Numbered from the stretch's first letter, positions 52,682 to 62,392 are shown. The stretch is 64,000 nucleotides of DNA from Clostridiales bacterium (GCA_024695545.1 JAILHZ010000156.1:1-64000); one strand, 5' to 3'. Numbers and translations are program-made. Notes: generated by a model from the letters alone, not told the origin.

Positions 52682-52710
52682 ATTATATAAGTTTACAGTG
52701 GCAAAGTCAA
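52682..52710 (-). promoter_or_regulatory. Promoter for the tRNA-Met/tRNA-Glu pair
   Basis: TTGACT (52705-52710), a 17-base spacer and TATAAT (52682-52687) lie between the NRPS-like gene and the tRNAs, so the tRNAs are transcribed independently of the cassette. Confidence 0.85.
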
Positions 52711-52733
52711 TAGATTACGGTTTTGTTTGTTTA

Positions 52734-55646
52734 TTATTCTCTGACCGGAAGGACAAGAGGATCCTCGGCTTCGGCGATCCTGTCCAATACAGCGGTTACC
52801 GCTCTTCCGAACTTATTGATGAGTTCGGCGGAATAATAACCCTTAACGAATCCCAAGGCCGTACGGTACTTCCCGCCGAATTCAAATCCCGCAACGGCGA
52901 ATCTTCTGAGCGAACCGGTCTTTATCATCTGATCATGCAATAATCTTCCGCCCATCTTACTCATTGCATTCAATCCCATGACATCTTCACTCTCATATAC
53001 AAAGCCTGCGGTATCGGACAAAAGCACGTCTTCTCTGGGCGGGAGCCAGCTGTAATTGCTGTGTGCAATGCCTTCAACCGACTTCATCCTTACCTGATCA
53101 AAAAGGTCTCCCAAAGTTACTGTCCCGGAAAGATCAACACCGATCGGAAGTCGCTTCATCATAATGCCGGCTGCATTATTCTTCAGGGCATCACTTCTGT
53201 CATGGTATGTCCAGTTGAACATGATATCGGAAGATCCTTCGATCCCTGACAGAGCGATTATCGCAGCCGACAGGACAACCGCATTTCTGGTTACACCGTA
53301 CTTCTGCTCTATTTCCGCCAGTCTGTCCAAAGTCATCCGGGTTTCAAAGATGGCCGGCACGCGGGACAGATCTGGATCATTCTTATCCGGAGTGAGATTA
53401 TAAGTCCACTTCCTGCCTGCATAGTTATCCTCATAATAAGCCTTCGATCCTGCATACGACTCACTCTTTCTGCCGGATTCGGCCCGGGCCAGGCACGAAT
53501 AATATGTATCCAAGGGAAGGTCTTCTCCGAAATACGCTTTCGTAATCCTGTCGAGAACGATCAGGAGTCCCATGCCGTCCATGACGGAATGAGAGCATGT
53601 GACATAGAGCAGAACTCTCTTCTCAGTCCTGATAACTTTGCAAAAAGCCATGGTATGACCGAAGAGCTTAAATCTTTCATAGAACCTGATCTTACTGAGT
53701 TCATCTTCCGTCATATCCGTAAGTTCAGTCCTGACGAGCATATCAGGCTCATATCTTTGAACGATCCTGCCGTCGGGATTAATCCTGAATACCGTTGAGA
53801 ATACAGGGGAACTCTCCATGACTTTATTAACGGCATCGACCAGCTTGCCGGCATCTGTGTCCGTATCAAATTCATAAAGACAGGGTACATCACAGCTCGG
53901 ATCGAACGGACTGTACATATACTCATCTACATAAGATATCTGCAGGGGAGAAAGTTCATATTCTTTTTTACGCGCTTCCGCCTCATACTCTTCCGGATTA
54001 AATCCTTCCAGCATCTTAAGTTTCTCAAGATATATCTTCTCTATCTTTTCAGCCGTTCTGCCCTCGAACACATCAGCTGCAGTTATCTCAGGGATATCAA
54101 GGGCGTCAACGAGTAACATGGTTGACAGCGAATCTCCGCCGAGATTGTAAAAATCATCATTTATACCGATCCTCTCGATCTCGAGTATCTTCTGTGCCGC
54201 ATCGCAGATCTTCTTCTGGATCTCAGTCTCAGGAGCCTTATACTCTGCCGTGTGGACGAGCTCGGGTTCGGGCAGAACCTTTCTGTTAAGCTTTCCGTTA
54301 GGAAGCAAAGGCACCTGATCGATCCTTGTAAAGAATGAAGGTATCATGTAGTAGGGAAGCTTCTCCCCCATCTTAAGACGAGCCTCATTCTCATCGAAAG
54401 AGATATCCTCCGTGTAATACAGACACAGATATGCCCTTGTTCCCGTTGTAAAACCTTTCGCTGCGCACCATCTGATCCCGAGGACTTCCTTGGCCACAGC
54501 CTCGATCTCGCCAGGTTCGACACGGTTGCCGTTGATCTTGATCATGTCGTTCTTTCTTCCGAGGAGGATTATGTTGCCGGCCTCATCGGTCCTGGCAAGA
54601 TCTCCCGTGTGATAGAGACCGTCTTTTAATACCTCTGCCGTCTGTTCCGGCAGATTAAGATACCCTCTGAAATACGGATTGGGATAGCACAGTTCGCCCA
54701 TTTCACCTGCGGCGGCCTCTTCACCGTTATCATCGATGAGAACGATATTGTTGACATTGGAATGTATCGATCCTATCGGACAGACATCATATGCTCTGTC
54801 TATATCAAAACTGGAAACAAAGATACCCGACTCGCTCATCGAATAAATGTTGGTGATGTTCTTGCCTTCTTTATAAATACCGTTGGCTGGCTCCGATCCC
54901 GTATAGATCAGGTTTATCCCGGAGCCTTCAAGATAGTTCATTGCCCTAAGCATTGACGGCGAAGCGAAGATGACCTCGATCTTGTTCTCACGGCAGAACG
55001 GGAACAGAAGCTTTGGATTCTTTACAATATCATAAGGCAGGATATTTACCGTTTTTATCACTCCGGCAAATGATAAATGGGCAACTATCATGGACGCCAC
55101 AAAGTTTAAAGGAGCGATCAAGGCAAAACTCTTCTTTGTCAGATCGACATTCGAGAAGAACGTCGTAACGGCTCTGCTGACATTTCCGTACTCATGAACG
55201 GCTCCTTTGGGGTTGCCTGTCGTTCCTGATGTGTACACGGCGAATGCCATGTCATGCATATCAGCCTTTGCAGTATCACCGTCGGGTTCCAGATCCTGTA
55301 TATCATTCCACGACTGTATATCAAATACGAGCTTGGCATTGCAGTCCTTTGTTATGTATGCCACCCTCTCCGCAGGATAATGATCCTCCAGTATCACACC
55401 GGCAGCGCCCCTTTTATAGACTCCGAGAAGGACTATGAACGGAAGCGCGCTCCTGGGCATCAGGATAACGACCGCATCTTCTCTTCCTATATTCTTTGCT
55501 TTAAGGTAAGCGCACACTTTGGAAGAAAGCAGATCTATCCTTTTCCTGGTATATCCCGCAGGATTAAGAGCATCAACGAAAAGGACTTCGTCCGGATTCT
55601 TGTTCTTATTGGCATTCCAAAGATCTATTATGTGATTGTTTTCCAT
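52734..55646 (-). CDS. NRPS-like protein: adenylation, carrier and condensation-type domains
   Basis: A 970-residue single-module synthetase. The adenylation domain (1-460) has YTSGTTGNPKGA at 138-149, IYSMSESG, YHTGDLARTDEAGN and the C-terminal lysine block PNGKLNRK. The carrier domain has NLGGDSLS with the phosphopantetheine serine at 506. The C-terminal 410 residues resemble a condensation domain, starting YELSPLQISYVDE, with SHSVMDG at 685-691, which keeps the catalytic second His but has Ser for the first. No thioesterase or reductase is present. The ATG at 55646 follows GAGGGG. It is last in the five-gene cassette. The activated substrate is unknown. Confidence 0.88.
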   Translation of the reverse strand: MENNHIIDLWNANKNKNPDEVLFVDALNPAGYTRKRIDLLSSKVCAYLKAKNIGREDAVVILMPRSALPFIVLLGVYKRGAAGVILEDHYPAERVAYITKDCNAKLVFDIQSWNDIQDLEPDGDTAKADMHDMAFAVYTSGTTGNPKGAVHEYGNVSRAVTTFFSNVDLTKKSFALIAPLNFVASMIVAHLSFAGVIKTVNILPYDIVKNPKLLFPFCRENKIEVIFASPSMLRAMNYLEGSGINLIYTGSEPANGIYKEGKNITNIYSMSESGIFVSSFDIDRAYDVCPIGSIHSNVNNIVLIDDNGEEAAAGEMGELCYPNPYFRGYLNLPEQTAEVLKDGLYHTGDLARTDEAGNIILLGRKNDMIKINGNRVEPGEIEAVAKEVLGIRWCAAKGFTTGTRAYLCLYYTEDISFDENEARLKMGEKLPYYMIPSFFTRIDQVPLLPNGKLNRKVLPEPELVHTAEYKAPETEIQKKICDAAQKILEIERIGINDDFYNLGGDSLSTMLLVDALDIPEITAADVFEGRTAEKIEKIYLEKLKMLEGFNPEEYEAEARKKEYELSPLQISYVDEYMYSPFDPSCDVPCLYEFDTDTDAGKLVDAVNKVMESSPVFSTVFRINPDGRIVQRYEPDMLVRTELTDMTEDELSKIRFYERFKLFGHTMAFCKVIRTEKRVLLYVTCSHSVMDGMGLLIVLDRITKAYFGEDLPLDTYYSCLARAESGRKSESYAGSKAYYEDNYAGRKWTYNLTPDKNDPDLSRVPAIFETRMTLDRLAEIEQKYGVTRNAVVLSAAIIALSGIEGSSDIMFNWTYHDRSDALKNNAAGIMMKRLPIGVDLSGTVTLGDLFDQVRMKSVEGIAHSNYSWLPPREDVLLSDTAGFVYESEDVMGLNAMSKMGGRLLHDQMIKTGSLRRFAVAGFEFGGKYRTALGFVKGYYSAELINKFGRAVTAVLDRIAEAEDPLVLPVRE

Positions 55647-55660
55647 ATTGCCCCTCGTTA

Positions 55661-56911
55661 TCAATATTTTATGCTGTCAAAGATTCCCCAGTCCATATCC
55701 GTTAACAGCCTGTCCGCTTCATTTCTCAGAAGTGACACGGCGCCTCCTGCGATCATGTGCTTTAATTCTTCGGGCATGGTCTTGGCAAGGCTCGGAGCAA
55801 CGGCCCCTCTTATAAGGGAATAGAATCCCAGGGTATCACCGTATTTGAGACGCTCCTGTTCAGACAGTCCGTTAAAATAATACTTAACAAAATTCCTGAA
55901 CACATCGTTCAGCATATCGAGCGACATGCTGAAATAACCGGTTGCCAGTTCGGGCGCATATCTGGTCCATGAGTGGGTTATGCTTATCATGGACATAACA
56001 TCAAACATGGGATGACCGTAGCTGACCTCGAACATATCGATTATTATCATTTCGCCGCTGTCGTCGATCATCACATTGCCCGGATGAAAATCTCCGTGTA
56101 CCATCGTATGACGTTCCGGGATGTTATCGATCAGTTTAATGATCTTCTCCGTATCACCGTCTGCATAATAAGGAGCGCTTTCGAGCACTCTGCTCTTATA
56201 CATATCCTTCATACTGCGGAATCTTATAGTGTCGAGGTCAGTTGAATTGACCTTGTGCGCCAGATCACAAAACCTCTTCATGTAATCTTCCAAATGCTCC
56301 GGATCAGACAGAATGGCCTGCGTTACGCTCTTAGCGTTAACGAGTTCAAATACCAGACCCATGCCTTCTTCTGTCTGAACTATCTCGAAAGGGATCGCTG
56401 TCGGGATCGACCGGATCAAAGCCGACCTGGCTCCGATACGCTCATCATCCAGTTCCGGATAATCATAAGTATCGCCGAACACCTTAACTATCCTATCGCT
56501 GTCAACTCTGTAGATCCTTCCCGATGCTCCATGGCCAACCACATCAAGATCTTTTACAGAGATCTGACGCACGGGCTTGGAGACAACGAACATCTCTATG
56601 AATCCCGTAAGGACCAGAACATCGTAAACGGCGTCATTAACATTCCTTATCCACATCTTAGCAAACTTGGACCCGTTAGCATGTTCAGCCGCTTCCTGCT
56701 TGCCGAGGAAAAGGAACACTCTGAGGCCTGCAGATGATACATATGGAACGTCTTTAACATCAAGTATCAGCCTGCCTTCGGGATGTTCTTTCCTGATCCT
56801 GGTCAGATCTGCTTTCCATGCTTCCGCCGAATCTGTATCCAGTTTTCCTGTCAGGCATATCAGGCAATTGCCTTTTTCTTCCTTGTATAAAGCTTCTCTT
56901 AACACATCCAT
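55661..56911 (-). CDS. STAS domain fused to an APH-type kinase
   Basis: Residues 1-112 are a STAS domain of the SpoIIAA/RsbV kind (DVKDVPYVSSAGLRVFLFLG); Ser60 aligns with the serine phosphorylated in SpoIIAA. Residues 118-416 are a phosphotransferase related to aminoglycoside and choline kinases: loop VGHGASGRIYRV, lysine in IVKVF (143), catalytic VHGDFHPGNVMI (271-282) and the metal aspartate of IIIDMFE (292). The kinase half recalls the Fibrobacter paralogous family TIGR02172. It stops 14 bases before the NRPS-like gene and follows the MATE-ATPase gene by 12. The phospho-acceptor is unknown. Confidence 0.85.
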   Translation of the reverse strand: MDVLREALYKEEKGNCLICLTGKLDTDSAEAWKADLTRIRKEHPEGRLILDVKDVPYVSSAGLRVFLFLGKQEAAEHANGSKFAKMWIRNVNDAVYDVLVLTGFIEMFVVSKPVRQISVKDLDVVGHGASGRIYRVDSDRIVKVFGDTYDYPELDDERIGARSALIRSIPTAIPFEIVQTEEGMGLVFELVNAKSVTQAILSDPEHLEDYMKRFCDLAHKVNSTDLDTIRFRSMKDMYKSRVLESAPYYADGDTEKIIKLIDNIPERHTMVHGDFHPGNVMIDDSGEMIIIDMFEVSYGHPMFDVMSMISITHSWTRYAPELATGYFSMSLDMLNDVFRNFVKYYFNGLSEQERLKYGDTLGFYSLIRGAVAPSLAKTMPEELKHMIAGGAVSLLRNEADRLLTDMDWGIFDSIKY

Positions 56912-56923
56912 ATGCTGCCTTCC

Positions 56924-58717
56924 TTAGATCGTTATCAATATATTATTCATTCCGAAAGTGCTTAAATATTGTACACTATCGGCTAACTTATAGATCGCTC
57001 TGATACCGAACTGATTCACGGTCTCATCCGATGCGTCATTCTCAGCCATCAGATCCGTATAATACTTAACACAATCAAATTTCCTGCAGTTATCACGCAT
57101 GCGCAGGACTATCTTTTCCTTCTTAAACATCACCCGGACCTCCGCTTTATGGATATGATCATTATCCCTGTCAAATCCATACTGCGCAATATTCTTTCCC
57201 ATCTCTTCCGCTGCAAGTGATACCCTGGCGACACGGCTGTCACCCGGCAGCTTCAGAAGCCCCATTTCCATGATCTCCCTGGAAGCGGTAACCGCATCTT
57301 CCATCGAGAAAATGTCTTTTGTATACCGTTCGCTCTCTTCATCAAATCCCGCAGGAAACGTTATCATATCCGCGGGGTCGATGATCATTCGTTTCTCGTA
57401 CACAGATTTGCCCGCCCAAACCAGAACAAGCGTCAGGACCTCTGAAATAGCATAGCTCATCCATACTCCGTTGATCCCCATTGATGTACTGCCGAGGATC
57501 AATGCAAGGATAACGGGCAGTGCAAGATACTCAAGGAAAGGTATGGCATGTGCAGGCAAAGTGTTTTTGGACGCCTGAAAACAACCTGCAAAAGAATCGC
57601 ACAATGCGCTGAAAGGATATACGAAAGCGTAGAATCTTAACGCATCAACAAGCATGGGAAAAGACTGCGAGTCTGGTTTCATATAAACACCCGCCAACGT
57701 CGAAGGGAAAACAAGAGAGACTATAACGACAACCGACGTAACCGACAGTGCCAGCCTTATGGCAATATGTATGATCCTTTTCACGCCTTCCCTGTCTTCT
57801 TCCCCGTATAAGACACTTACTGTCTGCATTACGGCAGACCCGCATGAAGCGCCCAGCACCAACAGAAGACTGACAAGATTTCCCTTGGCGGAATGCGCAG
57901 CCAGGGCGGTTTCTCCCCCGTAGTACTTAACGATATAATTAAGCAGCAGATTGGCAACTGCGCTGTACACTCTCTGCATCGCAGTGGGAGCTCCCGTCAC
58001 AAAGAGCATTCCTGCAGACTTCCATGGAATATTCTTTATAACGATGCGAAGATTGGCAGACGGCATGAAGAAATAGTGAATAAGCACAACCGCGCTCACG
58101 ACAGCGCTTACCGAAGTGGCAAGACCCATTCCGAACATGCCGCCCTTAAACATAAAAACATTAAGGATATCTCCTGCGACATTGATCACTATCATACACA
58201 AAAGAGTGATGACCACCCTTTTCTTATTGCCGTCCATCTGAACAAACGGCATTAATACCAATGACAGTATCGTAGCGGGCAGACCGATCGAGAATCCTTT
58301 CAGATACTGACATGTCTCTTCAAACAGAAGAGATCCCGGAGACCCCGCGCGCAGAAAAGCTGCCACCGTTCCGTCACAGACATAAATGAAAACGGATATG
58401 ATAACGCCGAATACTACGGCCATAAAGAAGACCAGCGAGAAACAGGTCCTGGCCTTATCGAGGCTTCCTTTTCCGAGATACTGGGCAGTATTGATCTGTC
58501 CCCCCGCGGAGAACACTCCGCTTATTGCCACTACAATAAGCAATATCGGAGTACAAAGACCGAGTGCCGATATCGAGGTATCACCCAGATACCGGCTTGT
58601 AAGGATCCCGTCGATCATTGTGCCGATGACCACTACGAGGGATGAGAAGACGACTACCAGATATGTCTGGACGAACATCTTCTTTTTAAGATCGATCTTC
58701 TTATCCAACGATCTCAC
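56924..58717 (-). CDS. MATE exporter fused to an RsbW/SpoIIAB-type ATPase domain
   Basis: Residues 1-450 are a twelve-helix MATE-family exporter (VVVIGTMIDGILTSRYLGDT, GLCTPILLIVVAISGVFSAG, NTLPAHAIPFLEYLALPVIL). Residues about 465-597 form a GHKL ATPase of the anti-sigma kinase type: N box LAAEEMGKNIAQYGFD (504 onward), G1-like LRMRDNCRKFD with Asp542, and G2-like NQFGIRAIYKLADSVQYLST. The start is GTG at 58717 or TTG at 58708; both overlap the glycosyltransferase stop at 58701. The next gene encodes a STAS protein, the normal partner of such an ATPase. Confidence 0.87.
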   Translation of the reverse strand: MRSLDKKIDLKKKMFVQTYLVVVFSSLVVVIGTMIDGILTSRYLGDTSISALGLCTPILLIVVAISGVFSAGGQINTAQYLGKGSLDKARTCFSLVFFMAVVFGVIISVFIYVCDGTVAAFLRAGSPGSLLFEETCQYLKGFSIGLPATILSLVLMPFVQMDGNKKRVVITLLCMIVINVAGDILNVFMFKGGMFGMGLATSVSAVVSAVVLIHYFFMPSANLRIVIKNIPWKSAGMLFVTGAPTAMQRVYSAVANLLLNYIVKYYGGETALAAHSAKGNLVSLLLVLGASCGSAVMQTVSVLYGEEDREGVKRIIHIAIRLALSVTSVVVIVSLVFPSTLAGVYMKPDSQSFPMLVDALRFYAFVYPFSALCDSFAGCFQASKNTLPAHAIPFLEYLALPVILALILGSTSMGINGVWMSYAISEVLTLVLVWAGKSVYEKRMIIDPADMITFPAGFDEESERYTKDIFSMEDAVTASREIMEMGLLKLPGDSRVARVSLAAEEMGKNIAQYGFDRDNDHIHKAEVRVMFKKEKIVLRMRDNCRKFDCVKYYTDLMAENDASDETVNQFGIRAIYKLADSVQYLSTFGMNNILITI

Positions 58718-59420
58718 CCGGTTTTCTGTTCTTTAACTTCTCGATCAGGATCTCATGGATCTCAGGAGTCATCCACGACTGGGCAAAAAAGTGTATGGTC
58801 CTTGTCTCATCAGTCACGAGCACTTCGCTGTTATTATCCCTGTCGATCCTGGGGCAGAAATACTCACACGGATATAAAGTAACGCCGTCCTTCTTTTGAA
58901 GGCTGTCATCAAGGGCAAATCCTTTGGCAATGAGGTAATCCGTCATATGCTTGGCGACAGGTGTAACATCCAGAGATCCGTCTTCTTTCTTAAGTCCGTG
59001 CTCATGGAAACGGGCGATCATGTCATCAACGAATCTGCTGTCCTTGACCGATCCTATAATTCCGCTTGTGACCCCGTAAACGTCGAAGCCGTCGGATATA
59101 ACCGATTTGCCCGAGATTAGAACATCCGTATCCAAAAGCTCGTCAAACGGCCTTATCGCTTCCACATCCGTATCAAGATACAGACCTCCCATCTGCTTGA
59201 TCGCATAAAAGCGGGCATAATCCGAGACGAATGCATAATGCTTGGTCTCATAAGCCTCACGGACATAATCGCAGCAGTTTACGTCAAAATTATCTTCGTC
59301 CCAACGGACTATCTTATAATCCGGACAAACCTTGCTCCATGATTCGATGCAGGTCCTGGATTTTTCTGTCAGTTCACCTCTACCGAACCAGCAATAATGA
59401 ATGATCTTAGGAATTCCCAT
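58701..59420 (-). CDS. DXD glycosyltransferase (Gly_transf_sug, OCH1/capsule type)
   Basis: A 239-residue cytosolic GT-A glycosyltransferase. It begins IPKIIHYCWFGRGELTEKS, contains YAFVSDYARFYAIKQMGGLY and the nucleotide-sugar-binding DXD in LDTDVEAIRPF, and ends IHFFAQSWMTPE, all typical of family 32-like enzymes. The donor sugar is unknown. It overlaps the MATE-ATPase gene by 17 bases and starts behind GGGAGAAG. It belongs to the cassette ending with the NRPS-like gene. Confidence 0.88.
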   Translation of the reverse strand: MGIPKIIHYCWFGRGELTEKSRTCIESWSKVCPDYKIVRWDEDNFDVNCCDYVREAYETKHYAFVSDYARFYAIKQMGGLYLDTDVEAIRPFDELLDTDVLISGKSVISDGFDVYGVTSGIIGSVKDSRFVDDMIARFHEHGLKKEDGSLDVTPVAKHMTDYLIAKGFALDDSLQKKDGVTLYPCEYFCPRIDRDNNSEVLVTDETRTIHFFAQSWMTPEIHEILIEKLKNRKPGEIVG

Positions 59421-59486
59421 GTGTACTTCTCCCTTTATTAATAATGTTCATTTTAATTCTTCATCCTGCGCAAACAGGTATATCCT

Positions 59487-60359
59487 TCAGAATCTGTCAC
59501 CGTTCATGGATCTTACCATCGAAGCTCCGCCGCATTGACCTGAATACATTATACTCTCGCATCTGGAAAGAATATACAGAGCATAGAAATAATTGGATGT
59601 GGTGTCTTCGACAAATTCATCGAAATCATCCTTATGTCTTTCCCTGTCCAATTCACTGATGGTAGTGATCCCCTGATACTTCTCAAAATCAGACACACGG
59701 TAGCGCTCCTGGGAGACTGCCCTGAGGATGCCGGGGAAGGCCTTTTCCATCGTCTCGAGCACGTCCGCGTCCTCGGTCGCCAGAAAGATGCCGTCGAATC
59801 CGTCAGTCTTCATCAACTCTTTAACCTTAGGGATAATGACATCCGTACTGACAGGTGCGCTGACACCGCTCATCTTGGAAGTGATATAATCGCTTCCCCT
59901 TACCAGCAGCCCGAGCATCTTCTTATCGCCGATCACTGCATCGGCATATTCTTTCATATCGTTCAGAAAAACCGGGTTCAGACTGTTGTAATCAAAATCC
60001 CCGACCGATGCCTGGCGCATCATTCTGGTAAAGAGCAGCGCAAAATAGTTATATATCGTCAGAGTGTTGCCGGCATCTGCATCATCAGGACATATCATCT
60101 CATCCCATGATTCATCATATATCAGATAAGGCGGATGAATGACCATCTTGTGAAGAAACGGCGAATCTGGATAATCAGCAGAGCTTTCAGCCCATGCCTG
60201 ATTTTCTTGATACAGAAGATCATATGATCCCATGGGACCTTTAACATGAAATCTGTTTTCTCCGCGGAGCACATACTTGCACGCACACTTGAACACTTCG
60301 GGGCCGTGCACAAGAGTCCTGTAATTATTCTCTGAATCGTATTCTTTAATGAGCAGCAA
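59487..60359 (-). CDS. Probable fucosyltransferase-like protein
   Basis: A 290-residue protein with LGLLVRGSDYI at about 155, resembling the donor-binding HxRxxD loop of the alpha-1,2/alpha-1,6 and O-fucosyltransferase superfamily. DGIFLATEDADVLETMEKAF and YILSRCESIMYSGQCGGASM fit the C-terminal half of that fold. It is shorter than typical members. The start is probably TTG at 60359, nine bases after GGAAGG. It is first in the cassette, behind a promoter at 60392-60419. The fold is a reasoned guess. Confidence 0.62.
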   Translation of the reverse strand: MLLIKEYDSENNYRTLVHGPEVFKCACKYVLRGENRFHVKGPMGSYDLLYQENQAWAESSADYPDSPFLHKMVIHPPYLIYDESWDEMICPDDADAGNTLTIYNYFALLFTRMMRQASVGDFDYNSLNPVFLNDMKEYADAVIGDKKMLGLLVRGSDYITSKMSGVSAPVSTDVIIPKVKELMKTDGFDGIFLATEDADVLETMEKAFPGILRAVSQERYRVSDFEKYQGITTISELDRERHKDDFDEFVEDTTSNYFYALYILSRCESIMYSGQCGGASMVRSMNGDRF

Positions 60360-60391
60360 ATTCTTTTACCTTCCGTTTATTTTCCCTACAG

Positions 60392-60419
60392 ATATTAAAC
60401 CATCTGCAGGCTGTCACAA
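60392..60419 (-). promoter_or_regulatory. Promoter for the NRPS/MATE cassette
   Basis: TTGTGA (60414-60419), a 16-base spacer and TAATAT (60392-60397) lie on the minus strand between the rplL terminator and the first cassette gene. Confidence 0.5.
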
Positions 60420-60455
60420 CAATAAACAATATTCTGATCATCTGTTGAATAACAT

Positions 60456-60483
60456 ACAAAAAGGATGCCCCGGAGGACATCCT
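60456..60483 (-). terminator. Terminator of rplJ-rplL
   Basis: AGGATG and CATCCT (60462-60483) pair around a partly paired loop, followed on the minus strand by TTTTTG. It ends the ribosomal transcript before the cassette. Confidence 0.75.
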
Positions 60484-60511
60484 CTTTTAATGACTGTAAT
60501 CAGGATTAAGA

Positions 60512-60886
60512 TTACTTGAGCTCGAGCTCAGCGCCGCAGTCAGCGAGCTTCTTCATAAGCTCATCAGCCTCATCCTTGGAAACATTCTCCTTGAGGGCAA
60601 CGGGTGCCTTCTCAACGAGCTCCTTAGCTTCCTTAAGTCCGAGACCCATAGCATCCTTAACAGCCTTGATAACGCCCATCTTAGCGTCGCCGAAGCTCTT
60701 AAGCATAACTGTGAACTCTGTCTTCTCCTCAGCTGCTGCTGCGCCGCCTGCTGCAGGAGCAGATGCAACCATAGCTGCTGCTGTTACGCCAAACTCTTCT
60801 TCGATTGCCTTCTCGAGGTCGAAAAGCTCTATTACGGAAAGAGCCTTGATCTCATCGAGGATCTTTGTGATATTCTCACTAGCCAT
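60512..60886 (-). CDS. rplL: 50S ribosomal protein L7/L12
   Basis: The 124-residue stalk protein binds translation factors. The Ala-rich hinge ([19 protein letters not shown]) and C-terminal [20 protein letters not shown] and [15 protein letters not shown] are standard. The start has GGAGG. It is followed by a terminator and unrelated genes where rpoB is usually found. Confidence 0.98.
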   Translation of the reverse strand: MASENITKILDEIKALSVIELFDLEKAIEEEFGVTAAAMVASAPAAGGAAAAEEKTEFTVMLKSFGDAKMGVIKAVKDAMGLGLKEAKELVEKAPVALKENVSKDEADELMKKLADCGAELELK

Positions 60887-60936
60887 TTTTAAATTCCTCC
60901 GTTTAAGTTAGTTTTAGTTTTAATGTTTTAAGCCTT

Positions 60937-61536
60937 TCAGGCCTCTGCCGGCGCCGCCGGTTCTTCTGCAGGTGCCGCTTCTTCGGCTGCGGGCTCTTCT
61001 GCCGGAGCTGCTTCAGCAGCAGCGGGTGCGGGAGCGCCGTCTTCTTCCTGCTTCTTCTCTGCTACGGCCTTGACCAACTGGGCAAGCTTTGTAATAGGGA
61101 AAAGCATACCGAATACGACCTGGCTGTAGAGTGTCTGTGTATCCGGAACCTTGGACAGAGCAACGATCTCATCGATGGAAGCAACCTTACCGTCAATGAT
61201 GCCGCCCTTGATCTCCATGGACTCGAATTCTTCAGCAAACTTCGCAGCGATCTTTGCAGGTGCAACGATCTCATCGGAATATGCTACTGCCGTAGGACCT
61301 TCGAAGATCTCATCGAGACCGTCGATGCCGAGCTCCTTGAATACAAGACGGAGAGTCGTGTTCTTTACGACCTGGAACTTAACGTTTCCTTCGCGGAATT
61401 CGTGTCTCATTCTTGTATCCTGCTCAACAGTAAGTCCGCGGGAAGCAACAAATACGAATGTCTTGGCTTCCTTGTAAGCCTCAACAAGATCGCTTACGAT
61501 CTGCTTCTTCTGTGCGAGGATCTTCTCACTGGGCAT
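60937..61536 (-). CDS. rplJ: 50S ribosomal protein L10 with Ala/Pro/Glu-rich tail
   Basis: L10 anchors the L7/L12 stalk. I use the ATG at 61536 behind AGGAGG; the upstream open frame is leader. The core is QIVSDLVEAYKEAKTFVFVA to VFGMLFPITKLAQLVKAVAE. It then carries about 40 residues of repeated EEPAAEEAAPAEEP type beyond the normal end. The leader probably holds the L10 autoregulatory RNA. Confidence 0.96.
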   Translation of the reverse strand: MPSEKILAQKKQIVSDLVEAYKEAKTFVFVASRGLTVEQDTRMRHEFREGNVKFQVVKNTTLRLVFKELGIDGLDEIFEGPTAVAYSDEIVAPAKIAAKFAEEFESMEIKGGIIDGKVASIDEIVALSKVPDTQTLYSQVVFGMLFPITKLAQLVKAVAEKKQEEDGAPAPAAAEAAPAEEPAAEEAAPAEEPAAPAEA

Positions 61537-61539
61537 ATT

Positions 61540-61690
61540 GTCTTTAACCTCCTTATAAGATTTTAAAACCCTTATGCCGTAAGACATAAGGGTCAAAGTC
61601 ATTCACTTGATAAGCGATAAACTTCATCTCCTCGGCGGCTGTCCGTTACGGACAACGGCTGTCTTAGGCATGAAAGATATTTAATTGTTA
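61540..61690 (-). ncRNA. Likely L10 leader (rplJL autoregulatory RNA)
   Basis: The 163 bases between rplA and rplJ include GACAACGGCTGTC-type pairing and a hairpin CCCTTATG...CATAAGGG followed by TTTTAAAA, placed where the L10 or L10-L12 complex binds in other bacteria. The limits are approximate and the structure was read by eye. Confidence 0.55.
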
Positions 61691-61699
61691 GTTTAAGAA

Positions 61700-62392
61700 T
61701 CAGATGTACTTCTGAGAGTTGATCTTGATTCCGGGACCCATCGTTGTAGCGATGGTAGCATTCTTAAAATACTGTCCCTTTGCCGCAGCGGGCTTCGCCT
61801 TGGCAATAGCCTCCATCAGAGCGTTAAGGTTCTCAAGGAGCTTCTCTTCTCCGAACGAGACCTTGCCGATGGGGCAGTGGATGATATTGGTCTTATCAAG
61901 ACGATACTCGACCTTACCGGCCTTGATATCGTTGATAGCCTTAGTAACATCCATCGTAACAGTTCCGGACTTGGGGTTAGGCATCAATCCCTTAGGTCCC
62001 AAAACCTTACCGATACGTCCTACAACACCCATCATGTCGGGAGTTGCAACAACTGCATCAAAGTCAAACCAGTTCTCCTGCTGGATCTTCTGGACCATAT
62101 CCTCGGCACCGACAAAATCAGCACCTGCCGCTGCAGCCTCATCAGCCTTGGGACCCTTGGCGAATACGAGGACCTTCTTGGTCTTACCTGTTCCGTGAGG
62201 AAGGACTACCGCGCCTCTGACCTGCTGATCGGCATGACGGGAGTCAACGCCCAAACGGACATGAAGCTCTACTGTCTCATCAAACTTTGCCTTACCTGTC
62301 TGTGCAACAAGCTTAACTGCCTCGGAAGGATCGTAAGTTGTCGATCTGTCAACGAGCTTGGCAAGTTCTTGATATCTCTTACCTTTCTTCAT
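61700..62392 (-). CDS. rplA: 50S ribosomal protein L1
   Basis: The 230-residue L1 protein shows the family sequences [39 protein letters not shown] and [16 protein letters not shown]. It follows rplK by 17 bases. Confidence 0.98.
   Translation of the reverse strand: MKKGKRYQELAKLVDRSTTYDPSEAVKLVAQTGKAKFDETVELHVRLGVDSRHADQQVRGAVVLPHGTGKTKKVLVFAKGPKADEAAAAGADFVGAEDMVQKIQQENWFDFDAVVATPDMMGVVGRIGKVLGPKGLMPNPKSGTVTMDVTKAINDIKAGKVEYRLDKTNIIHCPIGKVSFGEEKLLENLNALMEAIAKAKPAAAKGQYFKNATIATTMGPGIKINSQKYI

Noticed and set aside
52734..60359. Cassette as an integrated mobile element
   Set aside because: It lies next to tRNA genes, but I see no integrase, transposase, direct-repeat attachment sites or partial tRNA copy at the other end. 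Acquisition stays a hypothesis.
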